A stretch of 64,000 nt of DNA from Candidatus Avelusimicrobium intestinipullorum (GCA_944324635.1 CALUXC010000001.1:372001-436000), one strand, 5' to 3'. Shown: positions 33,598-42,767, counted from the first letter of the stretch. The notes: generated by a model not told the origin, from the sequence alone. A program made the numbers and translations.

Positions 33598-35672
33598 ACG
33601 CATTGTTGGAAATTGGCTTGGAACACTTGCCCGCCCGCTTTATGGCGCCTGCCTTAAAGCAGCTGGAAACGTTAACCGCCCAATTGTTGGACGAAAAAAG
33701 AATTTCTTATAAGTCGGTGGAATCTTTCGGTACGTACCGCCGGTTGGTGGTGCTGATTGAAGACCTGGCCGAAAAATCGGCCGATGTGCAAAAAGAAGTA
33801 AAAGGGCCGCCGGCCAAACTCTTAAAAGACGCCAACGGCAATTTTACCCCCCAAAGCGCCGGCTTTGCACAAAAGAACGGTATCGCTCCCGAAAAATTAA
33901 CCGTGGTAGAAACGGAAAAAGGTCCTTTCATTTATGCCGTGGTTAAAATCAAAGGCGAAAAGACCGTCAAACTGTTGCCCGAAATTTTTACGCGTATCGT
34001 GACGGGATTGGAATTTGCCAAAAATATGATTTGGGAAGAAACCGGCCTGCGCTACGGTCGCCCGATTCGTTCTCTTATCGGGTTGTACGGCAACAAAGTA
34101 ATTAAGTTCTCCGTGGCGGGCGTTACGTCTAACCGCAATACGTATCCGCTTTCTTCTTTCGGCCGCAAACCGATCAAAGTGCAGCAGGCCGACAAAGCCG
34201 CCTATGCCGAGCTTTTGCGCTCCCAGCCGCAGCCCGTTTTGGTCCTGCCGCAGGAACGCCGCGAAGCCTTGATTAAAACCGTTTCCAACGAAGCCAAAGT
34301 GCGCGGTTATCGGGCAGATTTGGACCCGGAACTGGTGGAAGAAACGGTGTGGTTTACCGAGCACCCGGTGGCGGTGGGCGGAGATTTTGAACTCAAATTT
34401 TTGACCCTCCCCAAAGATTTGGTAACCACGGTGCTTAAAAAACAAATCAAGATGTTCCCCGTCACCAACGACAAAGGCGAACTGCAGCCTTATTTTATCG
34501 CCGTGCGCGACGGTATTTCCGTCAACCAAAACGAAGTGCGCGACGGGTTCAAAAAAGTAATGTCCGCCCGCCTGTCGGACGCGGTATTCTTCTTTGAAAA
34601 CGATAAAAAAGAAGGCTTGGAAAAATTTAAGGAAAAACTGAAAAACGTGCAGTTTTTGGAAGGGCTCGGCAATATGTATGAAAAGTCCGACCGCACCCAA
34701 AAACTGGCCGATTGGCTGTGTGAAAAATTGGGACGGGGCGAACTCTCCCGCACGGTAGATTATGCCGCTTCCCACGCGTATGCCGATTTGGCCAGCCACG
34801 TGGTGTACGAATTCCCCGAACTGCAAGGTTATATGGGCGGGCAGTATGCCGCGCTGGAAGGACGCCAGGACGCCGCCAAAGCCATGGAAGAATTTTACTT
34901 CCCGCTTACGTCCTCCTCTGCGTTACCCTCTACCGACGAAGGATGCATCGTATCTCTGGCCGGCAAGATGGACACGCTGACGGGCAACTTTTTAATCGGG
35001 CAAATCCCCACCGGAAGCGAAGACCCATTCGCCCTGCGCCGCCAGGCGTTTGGCGCGGTGCGCATTATGCTGGAAAAAGGCATGAATGTTTCGCTGAAAG
35101 AATTGGTGGAAAAATCCGCCTCGCTGTACCCGGCCGGCACGCCGGACAAAGGGCTTAAGGAATTGCCCGGCTTCTTGTTCCAGCGCTTGGCCCTGGTATT
35201 GGAACAGCGCGGACACAAAGCCGCCACGCTGCAGGCTGTGCGCAATTGGTACGAAATGCCCCTTACGCAGGTGGAAGCGTTGGTAAGCGCGCTGGAAACG
35301 GTGAAAACGGGTGAAGATTTTGCCCAAATTTTGGAACCGGCCAAACGCGTGTGCAATATCCTTAAGAAAGCGGATAACGTGACCGAAACGGTAGATGAAA
35401 AGTTGTTTGAACTGCCGGCGGAAAAAGCCTTGTACGACAAAATCCACGAAGTGGACGCGTCTTTGGGCTGTGCGGTAAACACCGCCCATACGCAAGAAGA
35501 ATACGTGCGCATTCTCAAAACCTACAGTGCGTTTAGAGAACCGTTGGAAAACTTCTTTAAGGACGTTATGGTAAACGCCCAGGATCCTGCCGTACGGCAA
35601 AACCGCCTGGCTCTGCTGGCCCGTGTACGCAGATATTTAACGCAAACGGTAGCAGACATTACCAGCCTGTAA
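33594..35672 (+). CDS. glyS: Glycyl-tRNA synthetase beta subunit
   Basis: The beta subunit recognises tRNA-Gly. Its 692 residues include the N-terminal family start [43 protein letters not shown], the HD-like region with [20 protein letters not shown] and the anticodon-binding C-terminus. It overlaps glyQ by four bases and ends 22 bases before a strong terminator, so glyQ-glyS form a closed two-gene operon. Confidence 0.96.
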   Translation: MNALLEIGLEHLPARFMAPALKQLETLTAQLLDEKRISYKSVESFGTYRRLVVLIEDLAEKSADVQKEVKGPPAKLLKDANGNFTPQSAGFAQKNGIAPEKLTVVETEKGPFIYAVVKIKGEKTVKLLPEIFTRIVTGLEFAKNMIWEETGLRYGRPIRSLIGLYGNKVIKFSVAGVTSNRNTYPLSSFGRKPIKVQQADKAAYAELLRSQPQPVLVLPQERREALIKTVSNEAKVRGYRADLDPELVEETVWFTEHPVAVGGDFELKFLTLPKDLVTTVLKKQIKMFPVTNDKGELQPYFIAVRDGISVNQNEVRDGFKKVMSARLSDAVFFFENDKKEGLEKFKEKLKNVQFLEGLGNMYEKSDRTQKLADWLCEKLGRGELSRTVDYAASHAYADLASHVVYEFPELQGYMGGQYAALEGRQDAAKAMEEFYFPLTSSSALPSTDEGCIVSLAGKMDTLTGNFLIGQIPTGSEDPFALRRQAFGAVRIMLEKGMNVSLKELVEKSASLYPAGTPDKGLKELPGFLFQRLALVLEQRGHKAATLQAVRNWYEMPLTQVEALVSALETVKTGEDFAQILEPAKRVCNILKKADNVTETVDEKLFELPAEKALYDKIHEVDASLGCAVNTAHTQEEYVRILKTYSAFREPLENFFKDVMVNAQDPAVRQNRLALLARVRRYLTQTVADITSL

Positions 35673-35693
35673 TTAAGAAGCGTATTTACAAAC

Positions 35694-35724
35694 AAAAACC
35701 CCGGGCGACCACCCGGGGTTTTTT
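35694..35724 (+). terminator. Terminator of glyQ-glyS
   Basis: AACCCCGGG pairs with CCCGGGGTT around a short loop and is followed by TTTTTT. It separates glyS from the RNA gene promoter six bases downstream. Confidence 0.88.
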
Positions 35725-35729
35725 AGGCC

Positions 35730-35757
35730 TTGACAAATGTTTTAATTGGCCTATACT
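35730..35757 (+). promoter_or_regulatory. Near-consensus promoter of the large RNA gene
   Basis: A perfect TTGACA (35730-35735), a 16-base spacer and TATACT (35752-35757). This is the closest to consensus of all promoters seen in the window. Transcription should begin near 35764. Confidence 0.85.
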
Positions 35758-35763
35758 ATCCAT

Positions 35764-36237
35764 ACAGGAAGTAAGTCCGTAGGCCCTTGCCGGGGGCTGC
35801 TCAAGAGCGGACAAAGCGGTAACGAGAGGTAGTGTTGCTGTTGTTGTAAAGGCGTTTAGCCGAAAGAAGTGGGCCTGTATGCTAGTGGAAGGCCAGGGTG
35901 GTTGGGTTACATAACTGCCCGGGAGCCCGGTAAGGTGCAGAGCATGATGTATTCGGCGGCGGACGGGGCAGGGCATAGATGTTGTTCCGTCTGGAAGTAA
36001 AAACGCCGACGCATGGACGTAAAGCGGTGTAGTGCGGCAAGAGGGTTAACGTCGTGCAAAGTCGTGTTTCCGGCGGTTGATGTAATTGGTTCGGCCGGCG
36101 GAAAGCGGAAAGGGCGGCATAAGTCCCGGCATTGGTTGGTTGGGCCTATCCTGAGAGTAGCAGATAACGCAGTGAGGAGTACTAATGGAGACGTCGAACT
36201 GAACCCCTCGGTTTTGAAAACCGGGGGGTTCACTTTT
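35764..36237 (+). ncRNA. Large structured non-coding RNA of unknown family (~475 nt)
   Basis: The segment has its own near-consensus promoter and a 14-bp terminator, but no open frame with a ribosome site. Several helices can be drawn by hand: 35761-35768 with 35874-35881 (8 bp), GTCCGT 35775-35780 with GCGGAC 35807-35812, GACGG 35962-35966 with CCGTC 35987-35991, TCGGCG 35953-35958 with CGCCGA 36004-36009, and TTTCCG 36067-36072 with CGGAAA 36099-36104. TAGGCCC at 35780-35786 can pair with either GGGCCTG (35871) or GGGCCTA (36142). I saw no RNase P P4 consensus, tmRNA tag frame with 3' CCA, or SRP Alu/S-domain motif. High G on the sense strand and GAAA-type stretches fit a folded RNA. Confidence 0.75.
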
Positions 36238-36238
36238 T
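36201..36238 (+). terminator. Terminator of the large RNA gene
   Basis: GAACCCC-T-CGGTTT pairs with AAACCG-G-GGGGTTC through 14 base pairs (one G-T), loop of three or four, then CACTTTTT. Confidence 0.9.
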
Positions 36239-36255
36239 CCCCAAGTTGCACACAT

Positions 36256-36284
36256 AAAAAAGCCCCGCTTAACGCAGGGCTTTG
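36256..36284 (-). terminator. Terminator of the lipoprotein gene
   Basis: On the minus strand AGCCCTGC pairs with GCGGGGCT (one G-T pair), followed by TTTTTT. Confidence 0.8.
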
Positions 36285-36298
36285 AAACAACCAGAGAT

Positions 36299-36652
36299 TT
36301 ATTCCAGCACGCTTGGCGGAGGCAAAAGCCCCGTTTCCGAAGGCGCACTTTGCGCCGAAGATTCGCCGGAAGCGTTTTCGGTTTCTTCGTCTTGCAAGGG
36401 AGTCAAAATCATTTCTTCGTAGCTTTCGTCCGGCAAGGGTGCGATGGATTCTTCTTTCACGACGGGTTCAGCCTCTTGCACGGCCACCGTATTGGCCGAG
36501 GATACGCCGCCGTTCGTCCCTTTAGACGCAGACGTACGCGCCGGCGCTTCGGACGAATACACATTCCCGGGGTTCCACCAGGCGGGCGGATTGCCCGCGC
36601 ACGCAGCCGCCAACAGGCAGCTGGCAAGCCCCAATAATATATTTTTCTTCAT
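36299..36652 (-). CDS. Small lipoprotein of unknown function
   Basis: The 117-residue protein has a lipoprotein signal peptide (MKKNILLGLASCLLAAAC; lipobox LAAAC, acylated C18). The mature part starts AGNPPAWWNPGNVY and continues as a disordered acidic, Ser/Glu/Pro-rich chain with no domain. Such short tethered chains are common envelope components; no function can be given. It has its own terminator and sits between the large RNA gene and lipA. Confidence 0.75.
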   Translation of the reverse strand: MKKNILLGLASCLLAAACAGNPPAWWNPGNVYSSEAPARTSASKGTNGGVSSANTVAVQEAEPVVKEESIAPLPDESYEEMILTPLQDEETENASGESSAQSAPSETGLLPPPSVLE

Positions 36653-36677
36653 AATTTTATTATACCAATATCATGCT

Positions 36678-37571
36678 TTATTTGGCCAAACCGCTTTGCA
36701 TAGCACGGGCATACAACGCCCCCGCCCGATAGCTGCTTCGCACCAGCGGGCCGCTGGCCACGCCCTTAAAGCCCAGGGAAAGGGCATATTCTTCCCAGGC
36801 GCGGTATTCTTCCGGCTGCGGATAACGCGCCACCGGATAGTGCGCCGCAGAAGGCGCCAAATACTGCCCAATCGTCAGCAAATCCACTCCTACGGCACGC
36901 AAATCCGCCAGCAGGCCTTTTAGCTGTTCTTCGGTTTCACCCAGTCCCACCATAAAGCCGGTTTTGGTTAAAATATGCGGAGCCATTTTTTTGGAACGCT
37001 CCAAAAGCGTCAGCGTGCGGCGGTAATCGGCCCCTACGCGCACCGCCTGGTACAGAGCGGGCACCGTTTCCACATTGTGGGCCAACACATCGGGCTGGGC
37101 GTCCAGCACCGTTTTAAGGGCGGCCTCGTCTCCGCGCAAATCCGAAATAAGCGGTTCCGTTTTTACGTGCGGGGTAAGCGTTTTTATGGCGCTAATAACG
37201 CGCGCAAAATGATCAGCGCCCCCGTCGGGCAAATCGTCGCGGGTGGGCATAGTCAGCACCGCATAGCGGATATTCCATTCTTTCACCGCCTGAGCCACGC
37301 GGGCGGGTTCATTTTCATCAGGCGGTAGCGGGCGGCCTTTGGTAACGGCGCAAAAGCGGCAGCCGCGCGTGCAAATATCACCCAGCACCATAAAAGTAGC
37401 GTCCCCGCAGTTAAAACATTCCCCCCTGTTGGGGCAGCGGGCTTCCTGGCAGACGGTATGCAGCAGGTGATGATGAATAGACTCCTGGGCGTTTAACGCC
37501 GCGGAGGAACGAAGAGCCGCTTTGTTGCGGCCCACCAAATCTTTCAGCCATTGAGGCATGGGAGTAGTCAT
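36678..37571 (-). CDS. lipA: Lipoyl synthase
   Basis: A radical-SAM enzyme that inserts two sulfurs into octanoyl groups on lipoyl domains. Both iron-sulfur clusters are visible: the auxiliary cluster CQEARCPNRGECF and the radical-SAM CTRGCRFCAV. The C-terminal RSSY serine that ligates the auxiliary cluster is present. I start at ATG 37571 because TATAAT ends six bases upstream (leaderless pattern); the open frame continues to 37592. Length is 297 residues. lipB is not nearby. Confidence 0.96.
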   Translation of the reverse strand: MTTPMPQWLKDLVGRNKAALRSSAALNAQESIHHHLLHTVCQEARCPNRGECFNCGDATFMVLGDICTRGCRFCAVTKGRPLPPDENEPARVAQAVKEWNIRYAVLTMPTRDDLPDGGADHFARVISAIKTLTPHVKTEPLISDLRGDEAALKTVLDAQPDVLAHNVETVPALYQAVRVGADYRRTLTLLERSKKMAPHILTKTGFMVGLGETEEQLKGLLADLRAVGVDLLTIGQYLAPSAAHYPVARYPQPEEYRAWEEYALSLGFKGVASGPLVRSSYRAGALYARAMQSGLAK

Positions 37572-37577
37572 GCAGTT

Positions 37578-37583
37578 ATTATA
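37578..37583 (-). promoter_or_regulatory. -10 box of lipA, predicted leaderless
   Basis: Minus-strand TATAAT lies exactly six bases upstream of the lipA ATG at 37571. No ribosome site fits between them. Confidence 0.55.
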
Positions 37584-37655
37584 CAAAAACACCTCGCCCC
37601 GCCGCCGAAAACAATATACTATAATAAAGAAAAATCACTTTTTTGGGGATAGCTA

Positions 37656-39776
37656 GTGAAACGTATTTTATTGTTAATGTTGCTGTTAGCGGCAATGGTG
37701 CCGGCGTACGCCGAAGAGGAAGAAACCCCCGCCAAAACCGAACAGCAACGCCTGCAGGAAGCGGGAGATCTATACTTTGATTATAAACAAGACGAAGCGC
37801 TGGAAGCCTATATTGAATTATCCAAAGACACGGGCAACCGCCAAGCCTTTTTGAACGCGGCCTACATCGCCATGGAGCAAAACGAGCCCAAACAAGCCGT
37901 GGACATTATCACCGCCGCCTACAAGCTCTACCCGCAGGACCGCGAAGTGCTGGAAATGGCGGCCGAAGCCTACCTGGCGGACGGACAATACCGCAGTGCG
38001 GAAAAATTCCTTTCGCTCCTGCCCGAAGACCCCAAACGGGCGGGTTTCTATCACATCAACTTAGCCCGCGCCCAAATGGGGCTGGGCGAAAAGAAACTGG
38101 CTAAATACAACTTAAAAATGGCCGCCCGTGCCGGCACCCACCCGGCGCTTGCCAACTATTTGCTGGGGCTTATTTATGAAGAAGACAAAGACTACAAAAA
38201 AGCTGCCGAAGTGTTCAAAAAAGCCAGCGTGTACGACCACCAATTTATAGAAGCCAAAAAGCATTACGCCGCCATGCTGGAAAAATTGGGCAATTACAAC
38301 GAATCCTACCGCCAGTACCGCATGATTTATTCTTCCGAAAAAAGCAGTAAGGACATTAATAACGCCCTGGCCCGCCTAAAGCCTCGCATTTCCAAAATGG
38401 AAAAAGAACCCGAAGACAAAAAGGAAGAAACGCCTTCCTCCGGAAAAGAAATTTTTATGCATACGTTTGTAAAGCCGCTAGTCCCGCCGGAGAACGTAAA
38501 AACGCGCGAGATAAAAGTGGGCATCGGCATGCGTCAAAACGGGCGGCCGTCCTCCCGCAGTACGGTGCATTTTATTCCGTCGCACAATTTCAAAATTACC
38601 GACCCGCAAACCGGCAAGCTGATTGCCAAAGGCAAAGCCAAAGAAAGCTGGGTAGCGGTGCTAAAAGACGGCAAAACCTATCTGCTCACGCCGTCCAACG
38701 AGCGTATCCCGTTCAAAAAATCCGTTTTAATTACCCCCTCCTCCACCACTCCCGGGGAAGGACACACCATTATCGTCAAAAACGTGATTAGCGGCGCCGG
38801 CATGACCTGGGCCAGCATTGGCGATAAAGAGTACCGCGGCAAATTGCAAATCACCTACAACTCCTCCCGCAACACCCTTATCCCCATTAATATCGTTAAC
38901 ATAGAAGAATACTTGGAAGGGGTTATCGCGTCCGAAATGCCCACCAAATTCCCCATGAATGCCCTGCGCGCCCAAGCCGTGCTGGCCCGCACCTATGCGT
39001 TGAAACATTTGGGAAAACATAAATACTATGGCTATGACGTGTGCGACACGCAAAACTGCCAAGTATACGGCGGCGTGCGCGGCGAAAGCGAACGCGGAAA
39101 TGCGGCGGTGGAGTCCACCATGGGCGAGATACTGCGTTACAAAAATAAACCGATAGAAAGCGTGTTTTCGGCCAACTGCGGCGGCATTACACAAAGCGCC
39201 AAAGAAGCCGGCTGGTACGAAACGCCTTATCTAAACCCCGTTTCCGATTATAAAGATTTTGATTTTGACCAGCTGCAGCCGTATCACTTCAAAGAATTAC
39301 TGCAATATCCGCACGACGCTTACAGCCGATACGGCAAACACGTAAGTCTTTCCGCCTTCCGCTGGGCGCGCGTGGTGGAAGAAGACGATTTAAGCCAAAT
39401 CATTAAACGTCAAAAGAAAGATATCGGTCGCATTACCGCCATCATTCCCCAGCGCCGCGGCCGCTCGGGCTACGTCAGCCGTTTGGTGGTAAAAGGCACC
39501 AAAGGCTCCGTGACGCTTAATAAAGAAAACGTCATTCGCAACAACCTTAGCTTAGGCATGCTTAGAAGCAGTTACTTTATTGTAGAGCCCAACTACCGGG
39601 ACCGTGAACTGAAATACTTTGTTTTCTACGGCGGCGGCTGGGGGCATGGCGTAGGCTTTGACCAAACGGGCGCGGCCGGACGCGCCGAAGCGGGACAGGA
39701 CTATAAGGAAATTCTAAAACATTACTTCCCGCAGGCGGAATTCTATTCCCCGGCTAAAGATAAAAAGAAAAAATAA
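37656..39776 (+). CDS. TPR-SpoIID/LytB-domain envelope protein
   Basis: After a signal peptide (MKRILLLMLLLAAMVPAYA) come tetratricopeptide-like repeats over about residues 30-240 (for example NLARAQMGLGEKKLAKYNLK), a charged linker and a SpoIID domain in the C-terminal half. Its signatures are EGVIASEMPTKFPMNALRAQ, with the glutamate expected to be catalytic, the CGGITQSA segment and WGHGVGFDQTGA. SpoIID-type enzymes cut denuded glycan strands or activate amidases; non-sporulating bacteria also have them. The start is GTG with GGGGAT upstream. It diverges from lipA. Length is 706 residues. Confidence 0.88.
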   Translation: MKRILLLMLLLAAMVPAYAEEEETPAKTEQQRLQEAGDLYFDYKQDEALEAYIELSKDTGNRQAFLNAAYIAMEQNEPKQAVDIITAAYKLYPQDREVLEMAAEAYLADGQYRSAEKFLSLLPEDPKRAGFYHINLARAQMGLGEKKLAKYNLKMAARAGTHPALANYLLGLIYEEDKDYKKAAEVFKKASVYDHQFIEAKKHYAAMLEKLGNYNESYRQYRMIYSSEKSSKDINNALARLKPRISKMEKEPEDKKEETPSSGKEIFMHTFVKPLVPPENVKTREIKVGIGMRQNGRPSSRSTVHFIPSHNFKITDPQTGKLIAKGKAKESWVAVLKDGKTYLLTPSNERIPFKKSVLITPSSTTPGEGHTIIVKNVISGAGMTWASIGDKEYRGKLQITYNSSRNTLIPINIVNIEEYLEGVIASEMPTKFPMNALRAQAVLARTYALKHLGKHKYYGYDVCDTQNCQVYGGVRGESERGNAAVESTMGEILRYKNKPIESVFSANCGGITQSAKEAGWYETPYLNPVSDYKDFDFDQLQPYHFKELLQYPHDAYSRYGKHVSLSAFRWARVVEEDDLSQIIKRQKKDIGRITAIIPQRRGRSGYVSRLVVKGTKGSVTLNKENVIRNNLSLGMLRSSYFIVEPNYRDRELKYFVFYGGGWGHGVGFDQTGAAGRAEAGQDYKEILKHYFPQAEFYSPAKDKKKK

Positions 39777-39791
39777 TTCTTTTCCCCCACC

Positions 39792-39822
39792 AAAAAACCC
39801 GCTGTTGCCAGCGGGTTTTTTG
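39792..39822. terminator. Bidirectional terminator
   Basis: AAAAACCCGCTG pairs with CAGCGGGTTTTT with A- and T-runs on both sides; serves the SpoIID gene and the convergent coiled-coil gene. Confidence 0.88.
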
Positions 39823-39840
39823 ATGATACGAGATAGTCTA

Positions 39841-41619
39841 TTATTGACCGGAAAGTTTCCGCTGGGCTTCTGCTTGAGCCTGTTCCATACGTTTTTGTTT
39901 CTCAGCATCAGGCAAATTGGAAGAAGCAATTTCATTCACTGTCTGGTACATTTCACGCAATACGGGGCGCGCTTTTTGCGCCAAAGCTTCCTGCTGTTCG
40001 GCCGGTGCGCGGGACACATTGGGGTCCTGCATCAGCTGGGAAAGAGAACTTTCCACCTGGCGGTTCAGGCGGGCTTCCTGCATTTGCGGGTCGTTTTGCA
40101 CTTCTTCCAGCTGTTTGTTTACGTCCTGGCGCAGCTTCATGGAAGCTTGCTGTTTGCTGGTTTTGGAAGAATCCGGATCGTTCCAGATTTTCATGTAATC
40201 GTCGTAATATTTCTGATAGATGGCGTCAATTTTGCGGGCGCCTTCTTCGCCGTATATTTGACCGGCGGTTTGCAGTTTTTCTTTCCGCTCCTGGTTAAGC
40301 GAGTGGTCTATGGCGGCGAGTTCTTTTTCCCCCGCTTTATAACTGCGGCCCAACGTTTTGCCGTCCTCTTCGTCCTGCAATTTTTGTTCTATGTCTCTAC
40401 GCTCCACTTCGTCTTCGGCGGCAAAGAGGCCTTTGGTGGATTTACCGTTTTTTAAGATAATGTCTTCCAAGGCTTTGCGGCGGTCGCGCTGGTTGGCCAG
40501 CTGCTGTTTGTAATACTCTTCGGCCGGAAGCCCTTGGCGGGCGAGCTGCATGTCTTTGGCGCGGGCGGAGTCAATCTTTTCCGAGGCCAAAGCGGCAATT
40601 TCGGAACCGTATTGCTTGCCGATTTCTTCTTTGAGCAAATTGTCTTTGGCAATACGTTCCTGTTCAAATTTTTTGAAGCCGTTATCCTGGGTCATTTTTT
40701 GCAGTTTTTGCTCGTATTTCTTCGTCACTTCTTTTACTTTTTGAGCAATCTGCTGCGGCGTTTGACCGGGGGCAGTGACGGCGGAAGTCATTTCGTTTTG
40801 GAAGGAATCCATCACTTTAGACGCTTCCTGCGCCGCCTGCGGGCCGAACGTTTGCCCCATGCTGTTTACCACGCCCGATTTTTGCGCGGCCACCTGGTCC
40901 AGCACCGGTGCAAAAGGCCCGGCCGCTACAGCCTGGGGAGAAGCATTGCGCTGGAGATATTTTTCTATATTGGCGTCTTTCTTGCTTTTGGGGAGCAAGG
41001 CCTTGGCCACGGCGCGGTCAATCCCGCTGGAAAGGCCCTTAAGCTGCGTTTCCAGGCGTTTTTGCTGTTCCTTGGGTACAGCGGTCATGAACGGAGCAAA
41101 TGCGCGGTTACGCTCGGCCTGCATTTGTTCTTCTACCGTAGGGCGATATACGCCCGGTCCTTGCGCCGCAGGAGCACCCGAACCGGAATAGGAGGAACCA
41201 TATTGGCCGTAATTAGCCGCAGAAAGCCCTTTGGGGCGGTACGTACCGGAAGAAGACATGCCTCCGCCCGTAGAAACGGAAGGAAGCTGGGCATAGGGAT
41301 TTTGCAACGCGGCGGGATTAAGCGTATAGTCCTGCTCGTCCAAGGCTAAACGGCCGGGACGGCGCACATAGCGCTGAACGGCCAGGGCACGCTTTTGTTC
41401 GCGGGTTAAAGAATCGTCTTCCTGCGGGGGCAAGCCTAAAATTTCCTGGTCTTTTAAGTCGGCAATAAACTGCCGTTCCAGCTGTTCTTCCTGCGCGGAA
41501 GAGACCTGGCGGGTCTGCGCGGAACGGTTGTAAGAGGTGGTACGCATCAGCGCGAGCCCCATCGCCAGAAGGACGATGATTAATAACCCCAACTGAAAAA
41601 GTCTTTTATTGTTTTCCAT
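39841..41619 (-). CDS. Membrane-anchored coiled-coil protein of unknown function
   Basis: This 592-residue protein has one N-terminal membrane helix (about residues 8-25), a Ser/Gly/Tyr-rich linker (near 110-155), and then a long Gln/Lys/Glu/Ala-rich helical region ending in AEAQRKLSGQ. The stretch YGEEGARKIDAIYQKYYDDY recurs in a related form in the neighbouring lipoprotein (YGKEAVLKTRDIFEKYKKYA), so the two are probably homologous modules. The start overlaps the end of the lipoprotein gene by 14 bases. I do not recognise the family. Confidence 0.7.
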   Translation of the reverse strand: MENNKRLFQLGLLIIVLLAMGLALMRTTSYNRSAQTRQVSSAQEEQLERQFIADLKDQEILGLPPQEDDSLTREQKRALAVQRYVRRPGRLALDEQDYTLNPAALQNPYAQLPSVSTGGGMSSSGTYRPKGLSAANYGQYGSSYSGSGAPAAQGPGVYRPTVEEQMQAERNRAFAPFMTAVPKEQQKRLETQLKGLSSGIDRAVAKALLPKSKKDANIEKYLQRNASPQAVAAGPFAPVLDQVAAQKSGVVNSMGQTFGPQAAQEASKVMDSFQNEMTSAVTAPGQTPQQIAQKVKEVTKKYEQKLQKMTQDNGFKKFEQERIAKDNLLKEEIGKQYGSEIAALASEKIDSARAKDMQLARQGLPAEEYYKQQLANQRDRRKALEDIILKNGKSTKGLFAAEDEVERRDIEQKLQDEEDGKTLGRSYKAGEKELAAIDHSLNQERKEKLQTAGQIYGEEGARKIDAIYQKYYDDYMKIWNDPDSSKTSKQQASMKLRQDVNKQLEEVQNDPQMQEARLNRQVESSLSQLMQDPNVSRAPAEQQEALAQKARPVLREMYQTVNEIASSNLPDAEKQKRMEQAQAEAQRKLSGQ

Positions 41620-42685
41620 TTTCTTTTTTCCCTACGACGGAAAGCGGAATTCCCCGCACCAGTGCGGCGCGGCGTTCCAATTCCTGGTTCTGCTGTACCT
41701 GCAGTTCCGCCATTTCTTTTCGGTACGATTCGCCCGCGCGGTTTAATCCTTCCTGCATACGGCTTAAACGGGCGGGAATACGGACAAGCTCGTCCGCATA
41801 TTTTTTATATTTTTCAAAAATGTCGCGCGTTTTCAATACGGCTTCTTTTCCGTACAGTTTTTCAAAACGGTTTTCCACTTCCTGGTGCGCGGCTATCAAA
41901 TCGGCACGGAGTGTTGCGGCTTGTTCCTGCGAGAGCGAAAAAACCGGGTCCCCGTATTGGGCCACCACCGCGCCAAAGGCACGGTCCGCCTCGCTCCCCA
42001 CGCGGGCGAGTTCGCTTTCCAAGTCCTGCCGCTGTTTGACGGAGGAAAGCACCAGCCAGTAATCGTCAGCCGTTTTTTGCAACACGGCCTTGGCTTTTTG
42101 CCCGCATTTGGGGCCGTAGTCGCGGGTGATATCTTCAAGCAGACTAAGCACCGATTCTTTTAGCTCCTGCTTAGACAAAAGGCTCTGCTGTGCATTGGGC
42201 ACACTCCAGGAAGTTTCTTGTTGGGAGTGAGCAAAATCGGTCAATTTTTGCGAATATAATGTCGTTTTTTCCGTTAATTTAGCGGCCAGCTCCTGCGGAT
42301 TTTGTGCCGAGAGAGCGGCCAGCACCGCTTCGTCGCGAAATTGCGTTAAAATGGCGCCCGCCTTCTCCGCCGCTTCCCGGGCCGAGGCTTCCCTCACGGC
42401 CGTTTCCAGGCGGTTTTTCTGGGAGAAAATTTGAGCGGAAACCCGCAAGTCCGGCGTTTGGGGCAAGAAGCGTTTTAGCGTGTCGGGCGCCAACAAGGGC
42501 CCCTGTACCAACGGTTTGGCACGTTCTTGCGCCAAGGCGCGCATTTCATGCGCTTTGGTTAAGTACCGCTGCAAATTGTCTTCCCGTGCGGAACGGCGCT
42601 TGGGGTGCACTTCTTCTTCCGGAGGAGTGCAGGCAAAGCAAGCAAAACAAAGCGACAGACCCAAACAAGCGGAAAATGTTTTCAT
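41606..42685 (-). CDS. Coiled-coil lipoprotein of unknown function
   Basis: The lipoprotein signal is MKTFSACLGLSLCFACFAC, followed by TPPEEE. The mature protein is almost all charged helix. Two segments share a YG-x-x-x-x-x-K pattern: YGPKCGQKAKAVLQKTADDY and YGKEAVLKTRDIFEKYKKYA. The open frame extends to 42880, but ATG 42685 is chosen because it begins a lipoprotein signal and has TATAAT six bases upstream. It is translated together with the coiled-coil membrane protein that overlaps its 3' end by 14 bases. Confidence 0.75.
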   Translation of the reverse strand: MKTFSACLGLSLCFACFACTPPEEEVHPKRRSAREDNLQRYLTKAHEMRALAQERAKPLVQGPLLAPDTLKRFLPQTPDLRVSAQIFSQKNRLETAVREASAREAAEKAGAILTQFRDEAVLAALSAQNPQELAAKLTEKTTLYSQKLTDFAHSQQETSWSVPNAQQSLLSKQELKESVLSLLEDITRDYGPKCGQKAKAVLQKTADDYWLVLSSVKQRQDLESELARVGSEADRAFGAVVAQYGDPVFSLSQEQAATLRADLIAAHQEVENRFEKLYGKEAVLKTRDIFEKYKKYADELVRIPARLSRMQEGLNRAGESYRKEMAELQVQQNQELERRAALVRGIPLSVVGKKENGKQ

Positions 42686-42691
42686 ATTCTC

Positions 42692-42697
42692 ATTATA
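42692..42697 (-). promoter_or_regulatory. -10 box of the coiled-coil lipoprotein, predicted leaderless
   Basis: Minus-strand TATAAT ends six bases before the ATG at 42685. Confidence 0.5.
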
Positions 42698-42767
42698 CCC
42701 CAAAAACCCGTATTTGTCATGGGGGTTTACGAACGCGCGCGTTCTTACGGGGAAACTTTCCCCTTCA

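Noticed and set aside
36147..36215. 3' end of a 23S rRNA (GTACTAATGG followed by GTCGAACTGAACC)
   Set aside because: A short stretch resembles the 23S 3' end, but the preceding domain VI sequences are absent and the whole transcript is only ~475 nt with its own promoter.
35764..36237. RNase P RNA, tmRNA or SRP RNA as identity of the large RNA
   Set aside because: No GAGGAAAGTCC/ACAGAACCCGG-type P4 strands, no tmRNA tag frame with a 3' CCA acceptor, and no GGTCAGG...GGAAGGAAGCAGCC SRP core could be found by eye. A very divergent rnpB is not fully excluded and needs a covariance-model search.
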